DNA from: Mycolicibacterium pyrenivorans
GTDB lineage: Bacteria; Actinomycetota; Actinomycetes; Mycobacteriales; Mycobacteriaceae
Length of the DNA stretch: 64,000 nucleotides
Direction of reading: 5' to 3'
Assembly (NCBI RefSeq): GCF_025821625.1
Contig: NZ_JACKSH010000050.1
Span: forward strand, 52,645 to 116,644
Position 1 is the stretch's first letter, and the number at the start of each line of letters is the position of its first letter. Under the pieces are notes generated by a model, which was given only the letters and a program-made list of their open reading frames with translations, did no database searches and was not told where the DNA came from. Position numbers and translations under genes: made by a program. Below, piece after piece: positions 7,644-14,992 of this stretch.

Positions 7644-9083
7644 GTGCGAATGGCCACGGCACCTCGGCCAAGGGACCAATGCCCCTACCCACAGTGCGCA
7701 CCGGCGGGTTCGCTTGATCGTGTGAGCACGACAGGACCGCCAACTCGCGCACTCGGCCCGCAAGGCGGGTCCGGCACGGTCGTTGGTCTCGCCGCGGGGG
7801 TTTTCGCAGTGATCCTCGCCGTGGTGCTGGCTGTTTCGGGACACCAGGTCACTGTCGAGCACGCGGCTTCCGGCGAGACGCGCACGGTCGATATCGCGTT
7901 GGACGGGATGCGGGTGCGACCCGGCACGCTGGAGGTGCCCGCCGGCACCCGACTGGTGTTGCGGGTGACGAATCTCGAGGCGGTCCCGCATGATCTACGC
8001 CTGGACAGTGGTGAGCGGACGCCGAGCCTCGGCCGGGGCGAGACCGCGCTGATCGATGTCGGACCGGTGGACTCGGATCGTCGTGCCTGGTGCACGGTGG
8101 CGGGGCACCGCGCCGCCGGTATGACGATGACGATCCGCGTCACGGGCGCGCCCTCGCATGGCATCTCCGCTCCGGACCCGGTGCACGATGAAGCCGCCGC
8201 CGCCTCGGAACTCGATCCGGGCGCCGCGCCGTCGCCGGGATGGGTTCCTCGTGACGCCGCGCTGCCGCCGGCGTCCGGGACCGTCCACCACCTCGAATTA
8301 CGTGCCGTTGAACAGGAATTGGAGATCGCTCCGGGGCGACGGGAACGCCGATGGACCTTCGCCGGCACCGCGCCCGGGCCCACACTGCGCGGGCAGGTGG
8401 GCGATCGGTTCGAGATCACCTTGATCAACGACGCGCCGATGGGCCACAGCATCGACTTCCACGCCGGTGCACTGGCACCCGACGAGCCGATGCGCACCAT
8501 CGAACCGGGGGAGCGCCTCGTGTACCGGTTCACTGCGCACCGCGCGGGGGCCTGGCTCTACCACTGCAGCACCATGCCGATGTCACAACACATCGCCAAC
8601 GGCATGTACGGCGCGGTGATCATCGACCCACCCGATCTTCCGCCTGTGGACCGGGAGTACTTCCTGGTCAGTGCACAGCTCTACCTCGGCGCGGCGAGCA
8701 GCGACGCACAGGTCGACAAGATCCGCACGGACCGCCCAGATGGCTGGATGTTCAACGGGATGGCCGCCCAGTACGACCACGCGCTATTGACCGCGCGCGT
8801 CGGCGAGCGGGTCAGGATCTGGGTGATCAACGCAGGCCCCGGTGGCGCCACCGCGTTTCATGTCGTCGGCGGCCAGTTCGACACCGTCTACCGCGAAGGC
8901 GCCTGGGTGTTGCGCCCGGACGACCGTGGGGGCGGCGCGCAGGTGCTGGACCTGGCACCTGCCCAGGGCGGATTCGTCGAACTGAGTTTCCCCGAACCCG
9001 GGCGGTACCCCTTCGTCGACCACGACATGGTTCACGCCGAGAACGGCGCACACGGCGTGTTCGAGGTGGGAGAGCCGCGGTGA
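7644..9083 (+). CDS. nirK: Copper-containing nitrite reductase, NirK type, membrane-anchored or exported
   Basis: Up to 479 residues from GTG 7644; a GTG at 7722, just before the membrane segment, is an equally likely start. One N-terminal helix (about 47-67) anchors or exports it. An additional cupredoxin-like domain (about 75-170) precedes the NirK core (about 200-479). Core motifs are complete: HSIDFHAG, YHCSTMPMSQHIANGM, and AFHVVGG, giving type-1 and type-2 copper ligands and the catalytic Asp. It would reduce nitrite to NO in the cell envelope. It lacks the large membrane domain of its paralogue at 3415-5988. GTGA overlap couples it to the next gene. Confidence 0.82.
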   Translation: MRMATAPRPRDQCPYPQCAPAGSLDRVSTTGPPTRALGPQGGSGTVVGLAAGVFAVILAVVLAVSGHQVTVEHAASGETRTVDIALDGMRVRPGTLEVPAGTRLVLRVTNLEAVPHDLRLDSGERTPSLGRGETALIDVGPVDSDRRAWCTVAGHRAAGMTMTIRVTGAPSHGISAPDPVHDEAAAASELDPGAAPSPGWVPRDAALPPASGTVHHLELRAVEQELEIAPGRRERRWTFAGTAPGPTLRGQVGDRFEITLINDAPMGHSIDFHAGALAPDEPMRTIEPGERLVYRFTAHRAGAWLYHCSTMPMSQHIANGMYGAVIIDPPDLPPVDREYFLVSAQLYLGAASSDAQVDKIRTDRPDGWMFNGMAAQYDHALLTARVGERVRIWVINAGPGGATAFHVVGGQFDTVYREGAWVLRPDDRGGGAQVLDLAPAQGGFVELSFPEPGRYPFVDHDMVHAENGAHGVFEVGEPR

Positions 9084-9517
9084 TCGACATCTGGACGGCC
9101 GTGCGCTTCCTGCACGTGCTGGGAGCCATCATCTGGGTGGGTGGCCAATTGACCGTCACGGTGGTGGTGCTGCCGATGGCACAGCGGCAACTCGTCGCGT
9201 CCGATCGCGCCAACGTCATGCGCGCTGTGGGCAAGCGGTTCGCGCTCATCACGGCCGCGGTGTTCCTTCCGGTTCAAATCGCCACCGGTGTCCTGCTGGC
9301 CGTCCACCGCGACGTCACGTGGGCGATGCTGCTGGAACCCGGCTACGGCCGGGTGCTGATGGCCAAGGTGCTGCTGTTCGCCGCGGTGATGGCTGCCTCG
9401 GTGGTGCACGGTATGGCGCAGGCCCGTCGCCGGCCCCGCGCGGCCAGGGCCGCATCGATCGCCTCGCTGGTCGGGTCGCTGGGCATCGTGCTGCTCGCCA
9501 CCGCACTGGTGGGCTGA
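9080..9517 (+). CDS. CopD-like four-helix membrane protein
   Basis: 145 residues from a GTG that overlaps the nirK stop (GTGA), so it is translationally coupled. About four membrane helices are seen; RFLHVLGAIIWVGG near the N-terminus and VHGMAQARR near residue 110 resemble CopD-domain proteins, which often have membrane histidines and are linked to copper transport or haem binding. Its place in the operon suggests copper supply to, or electron transfer with, NirK; this is inferred from context. Confidence 0.7.
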   Translation: MIDIWTAVRFLHVLGAIIWVGGQLTVTVVVLPMAQRQLVASDRANVMRAVGKRFALITAAVFLPVQIATGVLLAVHRDVTWAMLLEPGYGRVLMAKVLLFAAVMAASVVHGMAQARRRPRAARAASIASLVGSLGIVLLATALVG

Positions 9518-9573
9518 GCGGGAGTCGGCGCGACCTGGCGACGTCGAGCGACGGCGTCCACATCTCACCGAAG

Positions 9574-9586
9574 CGTCACAGTGACG
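9574..9586. promoter_or_regulatory. CGTCAC-N-GTGACG palindrome, copy 1
   Basis: CGTCACAGTGACG, followed by TAATGG. It is in the 272-bp gap between the CopD-like gene and the broken RibD-like gene. Two further copies occur at 10522 and 12406. Likely a repressor binding site. Confidence 0.5.
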
Positions 9587-9789
9587 TAATGGCGGTGATC
9601 GTCGGGGATGGGCTCCGGTGGCGAAAGTGCCGTTGTGTCAGGCTATTTGGATGTTCCCGCGTGGCCGATGGGGGCTGAACTCGCGTCCGCGTTCGTTGGG
9701 CCGCCCGACGCGCGTCCATCCATAAGGATTTGCACAATATCTCGTGTGGCGTCGCAATGAGTTTTGCCCTCCGGTGCAGTCTGATCTGC

Positions 9790-10362
9790 ATGGGCAAACT
9801 CATCTATGGCTTCAACGTGTCGGTGGACGGGTACATCGCCGACGCACAAGGCAGCATCGACTGGTCCGATCCGAGCGAAGAGAAGAACTGCACCAGTACT
9901 GGAACGACTTCGAGCGGGAGACCGCGCTGTCGTTCTACGGGCGGCGGCTCTACGAACTGATGTCGGCGTACTGGCCGACTGCCGACAAAGCCCCGGACGC
10001 CACCCCTTTGATCGTCGACTTCGCGCACATCTGGCGCGACATGCCCCAAGGTCGTGTTCTCGCACACCCTGGAGTCCGTCGACTGGAACTCCCGCCTGGA
10101 ACGCGGCGACCCGGTCGAGGTGGTGAGGAAGCTGAAAGCCGAAACCGACGGCAGGCTGGAGGTGGCCGGCGCGACGCTGGCCGCACCGATCGTGCAGGCC
10201 GGACTGGTGGATGAGTACCGGATCGTGGTCGCGCCCACCGCCGTGGGCGGTGGCACACCGTTCTTCCCGACACTGCCGTCATGGATCTCGCTGCGACTGT
10301 TGGAGAACCGCACCTTCCCGGGGGGTGCGGTCCTGCTGCGCTACGAGGCGACACACGACTGA
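9790..10362 (+). pseudogene. Dihydrofolate reductase/RibD C-terminal-like protein, broken by two compensating frameshifts
   Basis: Starts MGKLIYGFNVSVDGYIAD, the typical N-terminus of DHFR/RibD_C-like reductases. Near 9885 the frame shifts (one base lost, or two gained) into ELHQYWNDFERETALSFYG; near 10048 an extra C in a CCCC run shifts it back to VVFSHTLESVDWNSR and on to the end GGAVLLRYEATHD. All family blocks are present in order, so the break is recent or a sequencing indel. The product would be an NADPH-dependent reductase of unknown substrate. Full length would be about 190 residues, normal for the family. Confidence 0.7.
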
Positions 10363-10397
10363 TCGACATGCACAGCCAGGTGACGTGCGGATGCACC

Positions 10398-10416
10398 AGC
10401 AGTTCGGCGAACTGCT
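10398..10416. terminator. Inverted repeat after the RibD-like pseudogene, possible terminator
   Basis: AGCAGTTCG-G-CGAACTGCT, 9-bp arms, 36 bp beyond the pseudogene stop. There is no T-tract, so it may equally be a protein-binding palindrome. Confidence 0.3.
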
Positions 10417-10521
10417 ACCCGGGAAACTCGACGACCCACTTTCTGAACCGGAAAGCCCTGCGCAGGAGAGTAATTCGGCTAGCCGGCGTCGTTTACGCCC
10501 ATCAGTCCCACGCCACCATTT

Positions 10522-10534
10522 CGTCACCGTGACG
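10522..10534. promoter_or_regulatory. CGTCAC-N-GTGACG palindrome, copy 2
   Basis: CGTCACCGTGACG followed by TTAATCC, about 90 bp upstream of the truncated SRPBCC frame. Same core as the copies at 9574 and 12406. Confidence 0.5.
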
Positions 10535-10626
10535 TTAATCCGGCCACGTGGGCACCAGTCGGAGCGGTAGGCGGCACTCAATCGGGATCGCATATCCGGC
10601 ACTGGCCAGGCGGTCACGGAACAGCC

Positions 10627-11034
10627 TTGGCAGGCGCTGTCAGGTCGGTCGACGGCACCGGCTGGGTGCGGGAGCCGCGCGCCGGCGAGCGGCTGACCGA
10701 AGTCGGCCAGGTCTTCCGGATGGCGATGTACCACGAGAACTACGGGGGCATGCACTACGAGGTGGCCAACCGGGTCGAGGTCTTCCAGCCGCCGCACGCG
10801 ATTGCGTGGCTGCCGGGCGAAGGCGCTGATGACGCCAACCTCGACTTCGGCGGCTGGATCTGGCGCTACGACCTCGAGCCGGTCGGCGACGACCGGACGG
10901 AGGTCACGCTGACGTATGACTGGTCGGCGGTGCCGCAGGCCATTCGCGAACACATCGGGTTCCCGCCGTTCGACCCGCAGCACCTCGACAACTCGCTCAA
11001 GCACCTCGCCGGGCTGGCACAATCTCGACCGTAG
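10627..11034 (+). pseudogene. SRPBCC/polyketide-cyclase-like protein missing its N-terminal part
   Basis: The frame contains DGTGWVRE, the GQVFRMAMYHEN block and the C-terminal TYDWSAVPQ...HLDNSLKHLAGL region of SRPBCC proteins. An intact relative at 19234-19713 has about 40 further residues before the matching GSGFVRS block, and here those are absent: upstream codons show no family match. The ATG at 10627 is therefore probably fortuitous and the gene a remnant. SRPBCC domains bind hydrophobic ligands. Confidence 0.6.
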
Positions 11035-11060
11035 GAGCCGCCGCGTAATCCGTCACTAAA

Positions 11061-11129
11061 GGCTTTGTAGCACAATGCAACTCGCTACCTTTGACTGGTA
11101 ACGGTGCGTGCTCGACAGGTGCGAGTTGC
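11061..11129 (-). repeat. Dispersed TA-associated repeat, copy F (minus orientation) with hairpin arms
   Basis: Read on the minus strand it contains GTTACCAG followed by CAAAG, as in the copy at 18020. GCAACTCGC (11077-11085) and GCGAGTTGC (11121-11129) form a perfect 9-bp inverted repeat around the core. A 16-bp block at 11095-11110 recurs exactly at 11818-11833, so direct repeats flank the RelBE-like operon. Confidence 0.5.
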
Positions 11130-11190
11130 GGGACGGGTACTCGACAATCAGTACGGCGACCGCCGACGGTCACCATCAGGTCGACAGCGG

Positions 11191-11478
11191 TTAGGGCCGG
11201 TAGACGTCAGCGCGGTGGTCCACTCGGACGATGAAGACGATGCGAGCAGCGTCGTCGATTCGATAGAGCACGCGGTAAGGCCCACGACGGGCACTGAACA
11301 GACCCGCCAGGTCGTCTCGGAGCGGCTTGCCGACCCGGCGTGGCTCACGGGCTAGATCGCCGAAGGCGAACTCGACAACGGCCGACAACACGCGAGGCGG
11401 AAGCGTGTTGAGCCCGCGTCGCGCTGTGGCGGTGAAACGAACCTCGAAGGCGGCGGACGGCCCTCCGAGATCGGTCAC
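11191..11478 (-). CDS. RelE/ParE-family toxin
   Basis: 95 residues, typical RelE size, basic (many Arg). The family layout is visible: VRFTATARRGLNTLP at the N-terminus, PLRDDLAGLFSARRG in the middle and YRVLYRIDD with VRVDHRADVY at the end. RelE-type toxins cut mRNA at the ribosome; ParE relatives poison gyrase, so the target is not certain. The start overlaps the antitoxin stop by ATGA (11475-11478), coupling synthesis to the antitoxin. Confidence 0.85.
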   Translation of the reverse strand: MTDLGGPSAAFEVRFTATARRGLNTLPPRVLSAVVEFAFGDLAREPRRVGKPLRDDLAGLFSARRGPYRVLYRIDDAARIVFIVRVDHRADVYRP

Positions 11479-11759
11479 GACCGGTGCTGTTGCGGAACGC
11501 CGAACTCAGATCGGATCTCGCCTTCGCCATACGTTTTACCTGCGGCGATGTCGGCATCCGCCTCAGCGATCGCGTCGCGAATGCCGGGCTGCGACAGCCA
11601 GTACAGGGTTTCTTGCAACGATTCCCATTCTTCGAAACCGATCAGCACTGCAGCCGGCGAACCGTTTTTGGTGATCGTCACCTGGTCTTTCGTCAGCGTG
11701 ACGGCATCGACGAACTCGTTGAGTTTGTCCTTGAGCTTCGAGATGGGCAAGATCTGCAT
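11475..11759 (-). CDS. Phd/YefM (RelB)-family antitoxin
   Basis: 94 residues. Starts MQILPISKLKDKLNEFVD, then VTITKNGSPAAVLIGFEEWESL, the standard Phd/YefM DNA-binding fold; the C-terminal 40 residues (acidic, DAIAEADADIAAG) would wrap the toxin. A TACACT box lies exactly 6 nt upstream of the ATG and no ribosome-binding site is seen, so the mRNA is probably leaderless. It should autorepress through the palindrome at 11792-11813. Confidence 0.87.
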   Translation of the reverse strand: MQILPISKLKDKLNEFVDAVTLTKDQVTITKNGSPAAVLIGFEEWESLQETLYWLSQPGIRDAIAEADADIAAGKTYGEGEIRSEFGVPQQHRS

Positions 11760-11765
11760 GAGACC

Positions 11766-11771
11766 AGTGTA
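11766..11771 (-). promoter_or_regulatory. -10 element (TACACT) of the RelBE-like operon, leaderless type
   Basis: TACACT ends 6 nt before the antitoxin ATG, which places the expected transcription start at the A of the start codon. Confidence 0.5.
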
Positions 11772-11791
11772 GGCCGTAATTTCAGCCGATG

Positions 11792-11813
11792 CTAGGCCTA
11801 AATTTAGGCCTAG
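11792..11813. promoter_or_regulatory. 22-bp perfect palindrome, operator of the RelBE-like operon
   Basis: Arms CTAGGCCTAAA and TTTAGGCCTAG with no spacer. The site covers the expected -35 region of the antitoxin promoter, where the Phd/RelB-type antitoxin (with toxin) would bind for autoregulation. Confidence 0.7.
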
Positions 11814-11817
11814 TTAA

Positions 11818-11853
11818 CTGGTAACGGTGCGTGTTCAAGAGGTGCGACTTCCT
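11818..11853 (-). repeat. Dispersed TA-associated repeat, copy G (minus orientation, partial)
   Basis: Shares the 16-bp block with 11095-11110 and, like copy F, continues to GGTGCGA. On the minus strand it ends GTTACCAG and abuts the RelBE-like operator. Confidence 0.45.
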
Positions 11854-11963
11854 TCGTAGCCCGCCTTGAGGGGGAGTGGTTCTGCTCAGGTTTAGATTTG
11901 CCAACAACGGCACCCGCCCTCGTCAACCTGGAGCTACTTGCAGGGTGCCACCGCCACTGCGTG

Positions 11964-12290
11964 TTAGGAGAGCAGTTCTTCCAGCAGTTCAACGGATTGG
12001 AGCTGTTGGCAGACTTCGGTCGCCCGTTGGGTGCCGGCCAGGCCGATGTGCAGTGGCTGCCACTTCGAGGCCATGTCCGCGGTCGATGTCGCCGCGGCCC
12101 ATGAGTAGACCGCGAATAGCCGGTATTGCTGCCAGGCGTCGTCTTCGGTGAGTGTGACGCCGGCCTCGCAGAGGAGTCTGCAGTAACGGCGCAGCCACTC
12201 GCGTTCGTTGGCTGTTCGCACCTGGAGGGACGCGGTGGGAGCTTCGGGTGACGTCCGAGGCGTAGACTCTTCGACGGCGCGGATCCGCAT
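11964..12290 (-). pseudogene. C-terminal fragment of a phosphotransferase-like (APH/ecdysteroid-kinase-like) protein
   Basis: From about 12225 to the stop, the frame reads REWLRRYCRLLCEAGVTL, DDAWQQYRLFAVYSW and MASKWQPLHIGLAGTQRA, which resembles the C-terminal end of phosphotransferase-family enzymes. The kinase catalytic loop and N-lobe are missing upstream; the first 20 codons of the frame show no family character. Probably a truncated remnant. The family call is from remembered patterns and is moderate. Confidence 0.4.
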
Positions 12291-12405
12291 GGCGACGATC
12301 CTCGCCCGCTGCCCGATGGCACGGCCGGGTACGGAAAACGAGATCTGATAGTCGAAAACAACTGTGTCGCAGCAATTTCCATGATCCGCCTACCTGGCGG
12401 CAAAT

Positions 12406-12418
12406 CGTCACTGTGACG
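12406..12418. promoter_or_regulatory. CGTCAC-N-GTGACG palindrome, copy 3
   Basis: CGTCACTGTGACG followed by TATTGAGG. It lies upstream (in minus orientation) of the phosphotransferase remnant. Confidence 0.5.
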
Positions 12419-12506
12419 TATTGAGGGGAATCCGACGGGAAGCGGGACCGAGGTTACACGCGGCCGAGGTGCGAGTCTTTTCATCCGATGCAACTCGCCG
12501 TAGTTA

Positions 12507-12576
12507 AAATACCGATAAGCCACATTATGTCAACTAGAGTGCGCGCTATTGCACTGTTGCCCAACGGCTTTCATCT
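12507..12576 (+). repeat. Dispersed TA-associated repeat, copy E
   Basis: Its right end, CTGTTGCCCAACGGCTTTCA, matches the right ends of the copies at 13442, 15077 and 18020; the left end is more diverged. It ends 40 bp before the stop of the VapC toxin gene. Confidence 0.45.
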
Positions 12577-12615
12577 CTGGCATCCATCCAGCTTGAGGCC
12601 ATCGACGGCCGCTGA

Positions 12616-13041
12616 TCAGTGGTCCGGGTGCGTTACCGCACGTAGGTCCAGCTGGGGTATCCCGGAGAAGTCACCTGGGTTGCACGTGTACAACGGCACA
12701 CCGTGCGCGACGGCACTGGCCGCAATGAGCGCGTCGTAGGCCCGTGCGGCCGGTTTGCGGCCCGAAGTACGCAAGGCGGCAGCGACACCCCCAAACGCCC
12801 GCGCACTCTCGGCGCCGAACGGAAGGACCTCGAAATCTGCCTCGGCCTGTTGCAGGTGTTGCTGACGCGCGCTACGTTCCGCATCCGTTCGGGCGACATT
12901 CGGCCCCACAGACAACTCAGCCAGGGTTATCGCGCTTATCACGGACTCGTTCGGCAGTTCGTCCGGATCCAACAGGCGGCCGAGCAGAATCACTGTAGAC
13001 GTGTCGAGCATGCCTCTTGACTGGTCGACCGATGCGGTCAC
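12616..13041 (-). CDS. VapC-type PIN-domain toxin (first VapBC pair)
   Basis: 141 residues from a GTG that overlaps the antitoxin stop (GTGA). PIN-domain acidic residues are visible: MLDTSTVIL near residue 12, ITLAELSVG near 40, AYDALIAASA near 103 and TCNPGDF near 123. VapC toxins are Mg2+-dependent RNases that cleave tRNA or rRNA. An internal ATG (MLDTST) is an alternative start, but the overlap favours the GTG. Confidence 0.9.
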   Translation of the reverse strand: MTASVDQSRGMLDTSTVILLGRLLDPDELPNESVISAITLAELSVGPNVARTDAERSARQQHLQQAEADFEVLPFGAESARAFGGVAAALRTSGRKPAARAYDALIAASAVAHGVPLYTCNPGDFSGIPQLDLRAVTHPDH

Positions 13042-13277
13042 AGTGATGGGTCCATCACGCTGTCCACATCCGAACGCAACGTCTCCACATCCACGCGCGG
13101 CAGGTTTCGGCGACGGCGAATGAGTTCAGTCGGACTGACACTGCGACGTGGCAGCGGGTTCAGTTCTGCCACCGCCGCGCCATCGCGCGTCACCACAATC
13201 CGCTCGCCCCGCTCCACTCTGCGCAGCACTTCCCCACCGTGGTTGCGGAGGTCGCGGACGGTCACTACCTCGGTCAT
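13038..13277 (-). CDS. Phd/YefM-type VapB antitoxin
   Basis: 79 residues: MTEVVTVRDLRNHGGEVL and ERIVVTRDGAAVAEL are the Phd/YefM DNA-binding part, and the Arg-rich C-terminal half would bind the PIN toxin. TACGAT lies exactly 6 nt upstream of the ATG with no ribosome-binding site, indicating a leaderless mRNA. First gene of the pair, coupled to the toxin by GTGA. Confidence 0.88.
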   Translation of the reverse strand: MTEVVTVRDLRNHGGEVLRRVERGERIVVTRDGAAVAELNPLPRRSVSPTELIRRRRNLPRVDVETLRSDVDSVMDPSL

Positions 13278-13283
13278 GCATAA

Positions 13284-13289
13284 ATCGTA
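13284..13289 (-). promoter_or_regulatory. -10 element (TACGAT) of the first VapBC operon, leaderless type
   Basis: TACGAT, then TTATGC, then the antitoxin ATG: 6-nt spacing puts the transcription start on the start codon. Confidence 0.5.
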
Positions 13290-13441
13290 TCACCGGTGAG
13301 ACACACCCCGCACGGGCTAACAGCAAACTTCTTCGAGGCGTTGTCGTCCACATGCAACCACCGACCCGATACCGAATAGCTCGCAACTACCCAGATGGCG
13401 CAGCGCCGCCACGGTGGGGCTGACCCTGAATTACTCCTCAG

Positions 13442-13513
13442 GAATACGGCAGGATCGAATATGGCGGGCTACCTGTAGAGTACGGCGTATTCGTCACTCG
13501 CCCAAGCGATTTC
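13442..13513 (+). repeat. Dispersed TA-associated repeat, copy A
   Basis: GAATACG, then GGATCGAATATGGCGGG, TACC, GTAG and GCGTATT match copy B at 14257-14307 base for base over most of about 57 bp; the right end CGCCCAAGCGATTTCA matches copies C, D and E. AATACG...CGTATT are inverted. It lies between the first VapBC and first MazEF operons. Confidence 0.6.
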
Positions 13514-13540
13514 ACACTACGCAGTGGTCGTACTTGCATG

Positions 13541-13840
13541 TCAGTCGAGGTCGAACGCGTGCCGAATCGCCGTTGTCAGCATTTCCTCTTGATCGGGGAG
13601 GAAGAACCCGATCTGGCGCCCCAGTGCCGCAACCGGGATTGTGACGATGTTGTCGACGCTGACGACGGAATCTTTCTCGAGTCCGTTACGTACACCTACG
13701 GGAACTTCAGTCGACAGGCCGCGAACTGTTCCGGTTATCGGCGCGACGGTGACTCTGGTTAGGTGGGGCCGCACAAGTTCCCGGGTCAGGATTAGAACCG
13801 GACGCCCCTTATCAAGTTGGGCGGCGTGAATTGGTCTCAA
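13541..13840 (-). CDS. MazF/PemK-family toxin (first MazEF pair)
   Basis: 99 residues from a TTG that overlaps the antitoxin stop (TTGA). MazF features: KGRPVLILTRELV at the N-terminus, TVAPITGTVRGLSTEVPV in the middle, and DSVVSVDNIVTIPVAAL towards the end. MazF proteins are sequence-specific RNases. The rare TTG start in overlap may keep toxin below antitoxin level. Confidence 0.87.
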   Translation of the reverse strand: MRPIHAAQLDKGRPVLILTRELVRPHLTRVTVAPITGTVRGLSTEVPVGVRNGLEKDSVVSVDNIVTIPVAALGRQIGFFLPDQEEMLTTAIRHAFDLD

Positions 13841-14073
13841 TCGATATCCAGTTCGAAGGCAGCGGCTTGAGCAGCGAGCGCGTCAAAGTCATGATCTGCT
13901 GTGGTCCGCTCGGCGAGAATCGCCGCATCGCGGGCAGCGATCAGCCGGCGTCGCTCACGTTCGAGTGCTTTGAGGACAAACGATGCGCGGCTCTCGACGT
14001 GCCGTTGGTCCACTTCCCCGTCAATGAAATCGACCACCTCGTCCGGTAGCCGAACGGCAATCTGCTTGCTCAT
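13837..14073 (-). CDS. MazE-like (ribbon-helix-helix) antitoxin
   Basis: 78 residues from ATG 14073. MSKQIAVRLPDEVVDFID is a ribbon-helix-helix DNA-binding N-terminus; the helical, then acidic C-terminus (FDALAAQAAAFELDID) would bind MazF. TACCAT lies 6 nt before the ATG, implying a leaderless mRNA; a longer in-frame start at 14205 would run through the promoter and palindrome and is rejected. Confidence 0.85.
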   Translation of the reverse strand: MSKQIAVRLPDEVVDFIDGEVDQRHVESRASFVLKALERERRRLIAARDAAILAERTTADHDFDALAAQAAAFELDID

Positions 14074-14082
14074 GACGTCATG
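14071..14082. promoter_or_regulatory. Perfect 12-bp palindrome over the MazE-like start codon, with leaderless -10
   Basis: CATGACGTCATG overlaps the ATG, and the TACCAT -10 element (14080-14085) overlaps its other end. A ribbon-helix-helix dimer bound here would cover the transcription start. Confidence 0.55.
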
Positions 14083-14256
14083 GTACCGATGTGGGATGCG
14101 AAGTGCTACCGCAACGTGCCGACGGTGTCGATGACTAAGCGAACAAACTTCAGACGGATCGTCGCGAAGACGCGTCATCCAATGACGCGGAAGCGACCCC
14201 TTCAATCACGCCTCCCTTTGCCGCATCTCGACTGATGCACTGTCACGAAATCCGGA

Positions 14257-14330
14257 GGAATACGACCGGATCGAATATGGCGGGTTACCAGTAGGCCATT
14301 GCGTATTGCTCTGTGGCGCAGCATATTCGA
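14257..14330 (+). repeat. Dispersed TA-associated repeat, copy B
   Basis: GGATCGAATATGGCGGG, then TTACCAGTAG and GCGTATT. Nearly identical to copy A in the first 57 bp, including the AATACG/CGTATT inverted ends. It lies between the first MazEF and second VapBC operons. Confidence 0.6.
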
Positions 14331-14354
14331 AGAGTTGCTGCTGCCCCGCCCTGC

Positions 14355-14777
14355 TCAGATAGTGCCCCGTTCCAGAACCCATTGGTGCCGGAACGGCAGT
14401 ACCTCTGCAGCGATCTCAAAGTCGGCGTCATAGTGGATCAGCGTCACGTCATGGGCATCGGCAATGGCGGCGATCAGGAGGTCGGCCATACCGACAGCAC
14501 GGTGGCGGCCGGTGCTGGCCAACTGCCGTTGGGCGCCGAGTGCCGTCTGCCAATGTTCGTCATCGGTTGGCAGGTATTCGTAGGCCAAACGGCGGTCTGA
14601 CCAGAGTTGTTCATAGTCCGCAGGATTGCGGGCGCTGTATAGCGCCTCGGCGTCGAGTTGAGCTGTGGTGGCGACCAATCCGGCCTCAACTAGTGGTGAG
14701 AGCCTGGCGGCAACCTCAGGGTGCGTCATCCGTGCTGCTGCACTGGTATCGATAAGGTGCCGAGCGATCAGCGCCAC
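14355..14777 (-). CDS. VapC-type PIN-domain toxin (second VapBC pair)
   Basis: 140 residues from GTG 14777, inside the last codons of the antitoxin gene (10-bp overlap). PIN acidic residues: HLIDTSAAARM near residue 10, AQLDAEALYSA near 42, VGMADLLIAAIA near 97, and IHYDADFEIAA near 115. A probable RNase toxin; C-terminal VLPFRHQWV is typical of the actinobacterial subgroup. Confidence 0.9.
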   Translation of the reverse strand: MALIARHLIDTSAAARMTHPEVAARLSPLVEAGLVATTAQLDAEALYSARNPADYEQLWSDRRLAYEYLPTDDEHWQTALGAQRQLASTGRHRAVGMADLLIAAIADAHDVTLIHYDADFEIAAEVLPFRHQWVLERGTI

Positions 14778-14974
14778 ACTTCACCACGTTGATCGGGATC
14801 CGCCATCTCCCCTAGACCGCCGGCCTGTAACCAGGCGACCTGGCGTGCGCGAGCAGATGATGCTGCCGCTTGCTGCAATGCGATCCGTACCGTGTCCGAC
14901 ACGCCGGATGTCTTGAGTTCTTTCTGTGCGGCAGCCAGCAGGTCGTCGTCGAGATCGATCAAGCGCTTAGTCAT
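14768..14974 (-). CDS. VapB-type ribbon-helix-helix antitoxin
   Basis: 68 residues from ATG 14974: MTKRLIDLDDDLLAAAQ is a classical VapB ribbon-helix-helix start, and KTSGVSDTVRIALQQA follows. Unlike the other antitoxins here it has a ribosome-binding site (GGAGG 8-12 nt upstream). A longer in-frame start at 15049 would cross the operator and is rejected. Confidence 0.88.
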   Translation of the reverse strand: MTKRLIDLDDDLLAAAQKELKTSGVSDTVRIALQQAAASSARARQVAWLQAGGLGEMADPDQRGEVWR

Positions 14975-14992
14975 TTCACCTGGCCTCCAACT

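Larger units (their letters stand above)
12291..12615. other. Gene-free stretch between phosphotransferase remnant and VapBC operon
   Basis: 325 bp without a convincing gene. It holds the third CGTCAC-N-GTGACG palindrome (12406-12418), an imperfect inverted repeat GGTGCGAGT...GCAACTCGCC (about 12465-12497), and repeat copy E (12507-12576). Confidence 0.5.

Noticed and set aside
11810..12523. 237-codon minus-strand frame
   Set aside because: Proline/serine-rich without domain character, overlaps the RelBE-like operator and the better supported phosphotransferase fragment in another frame.
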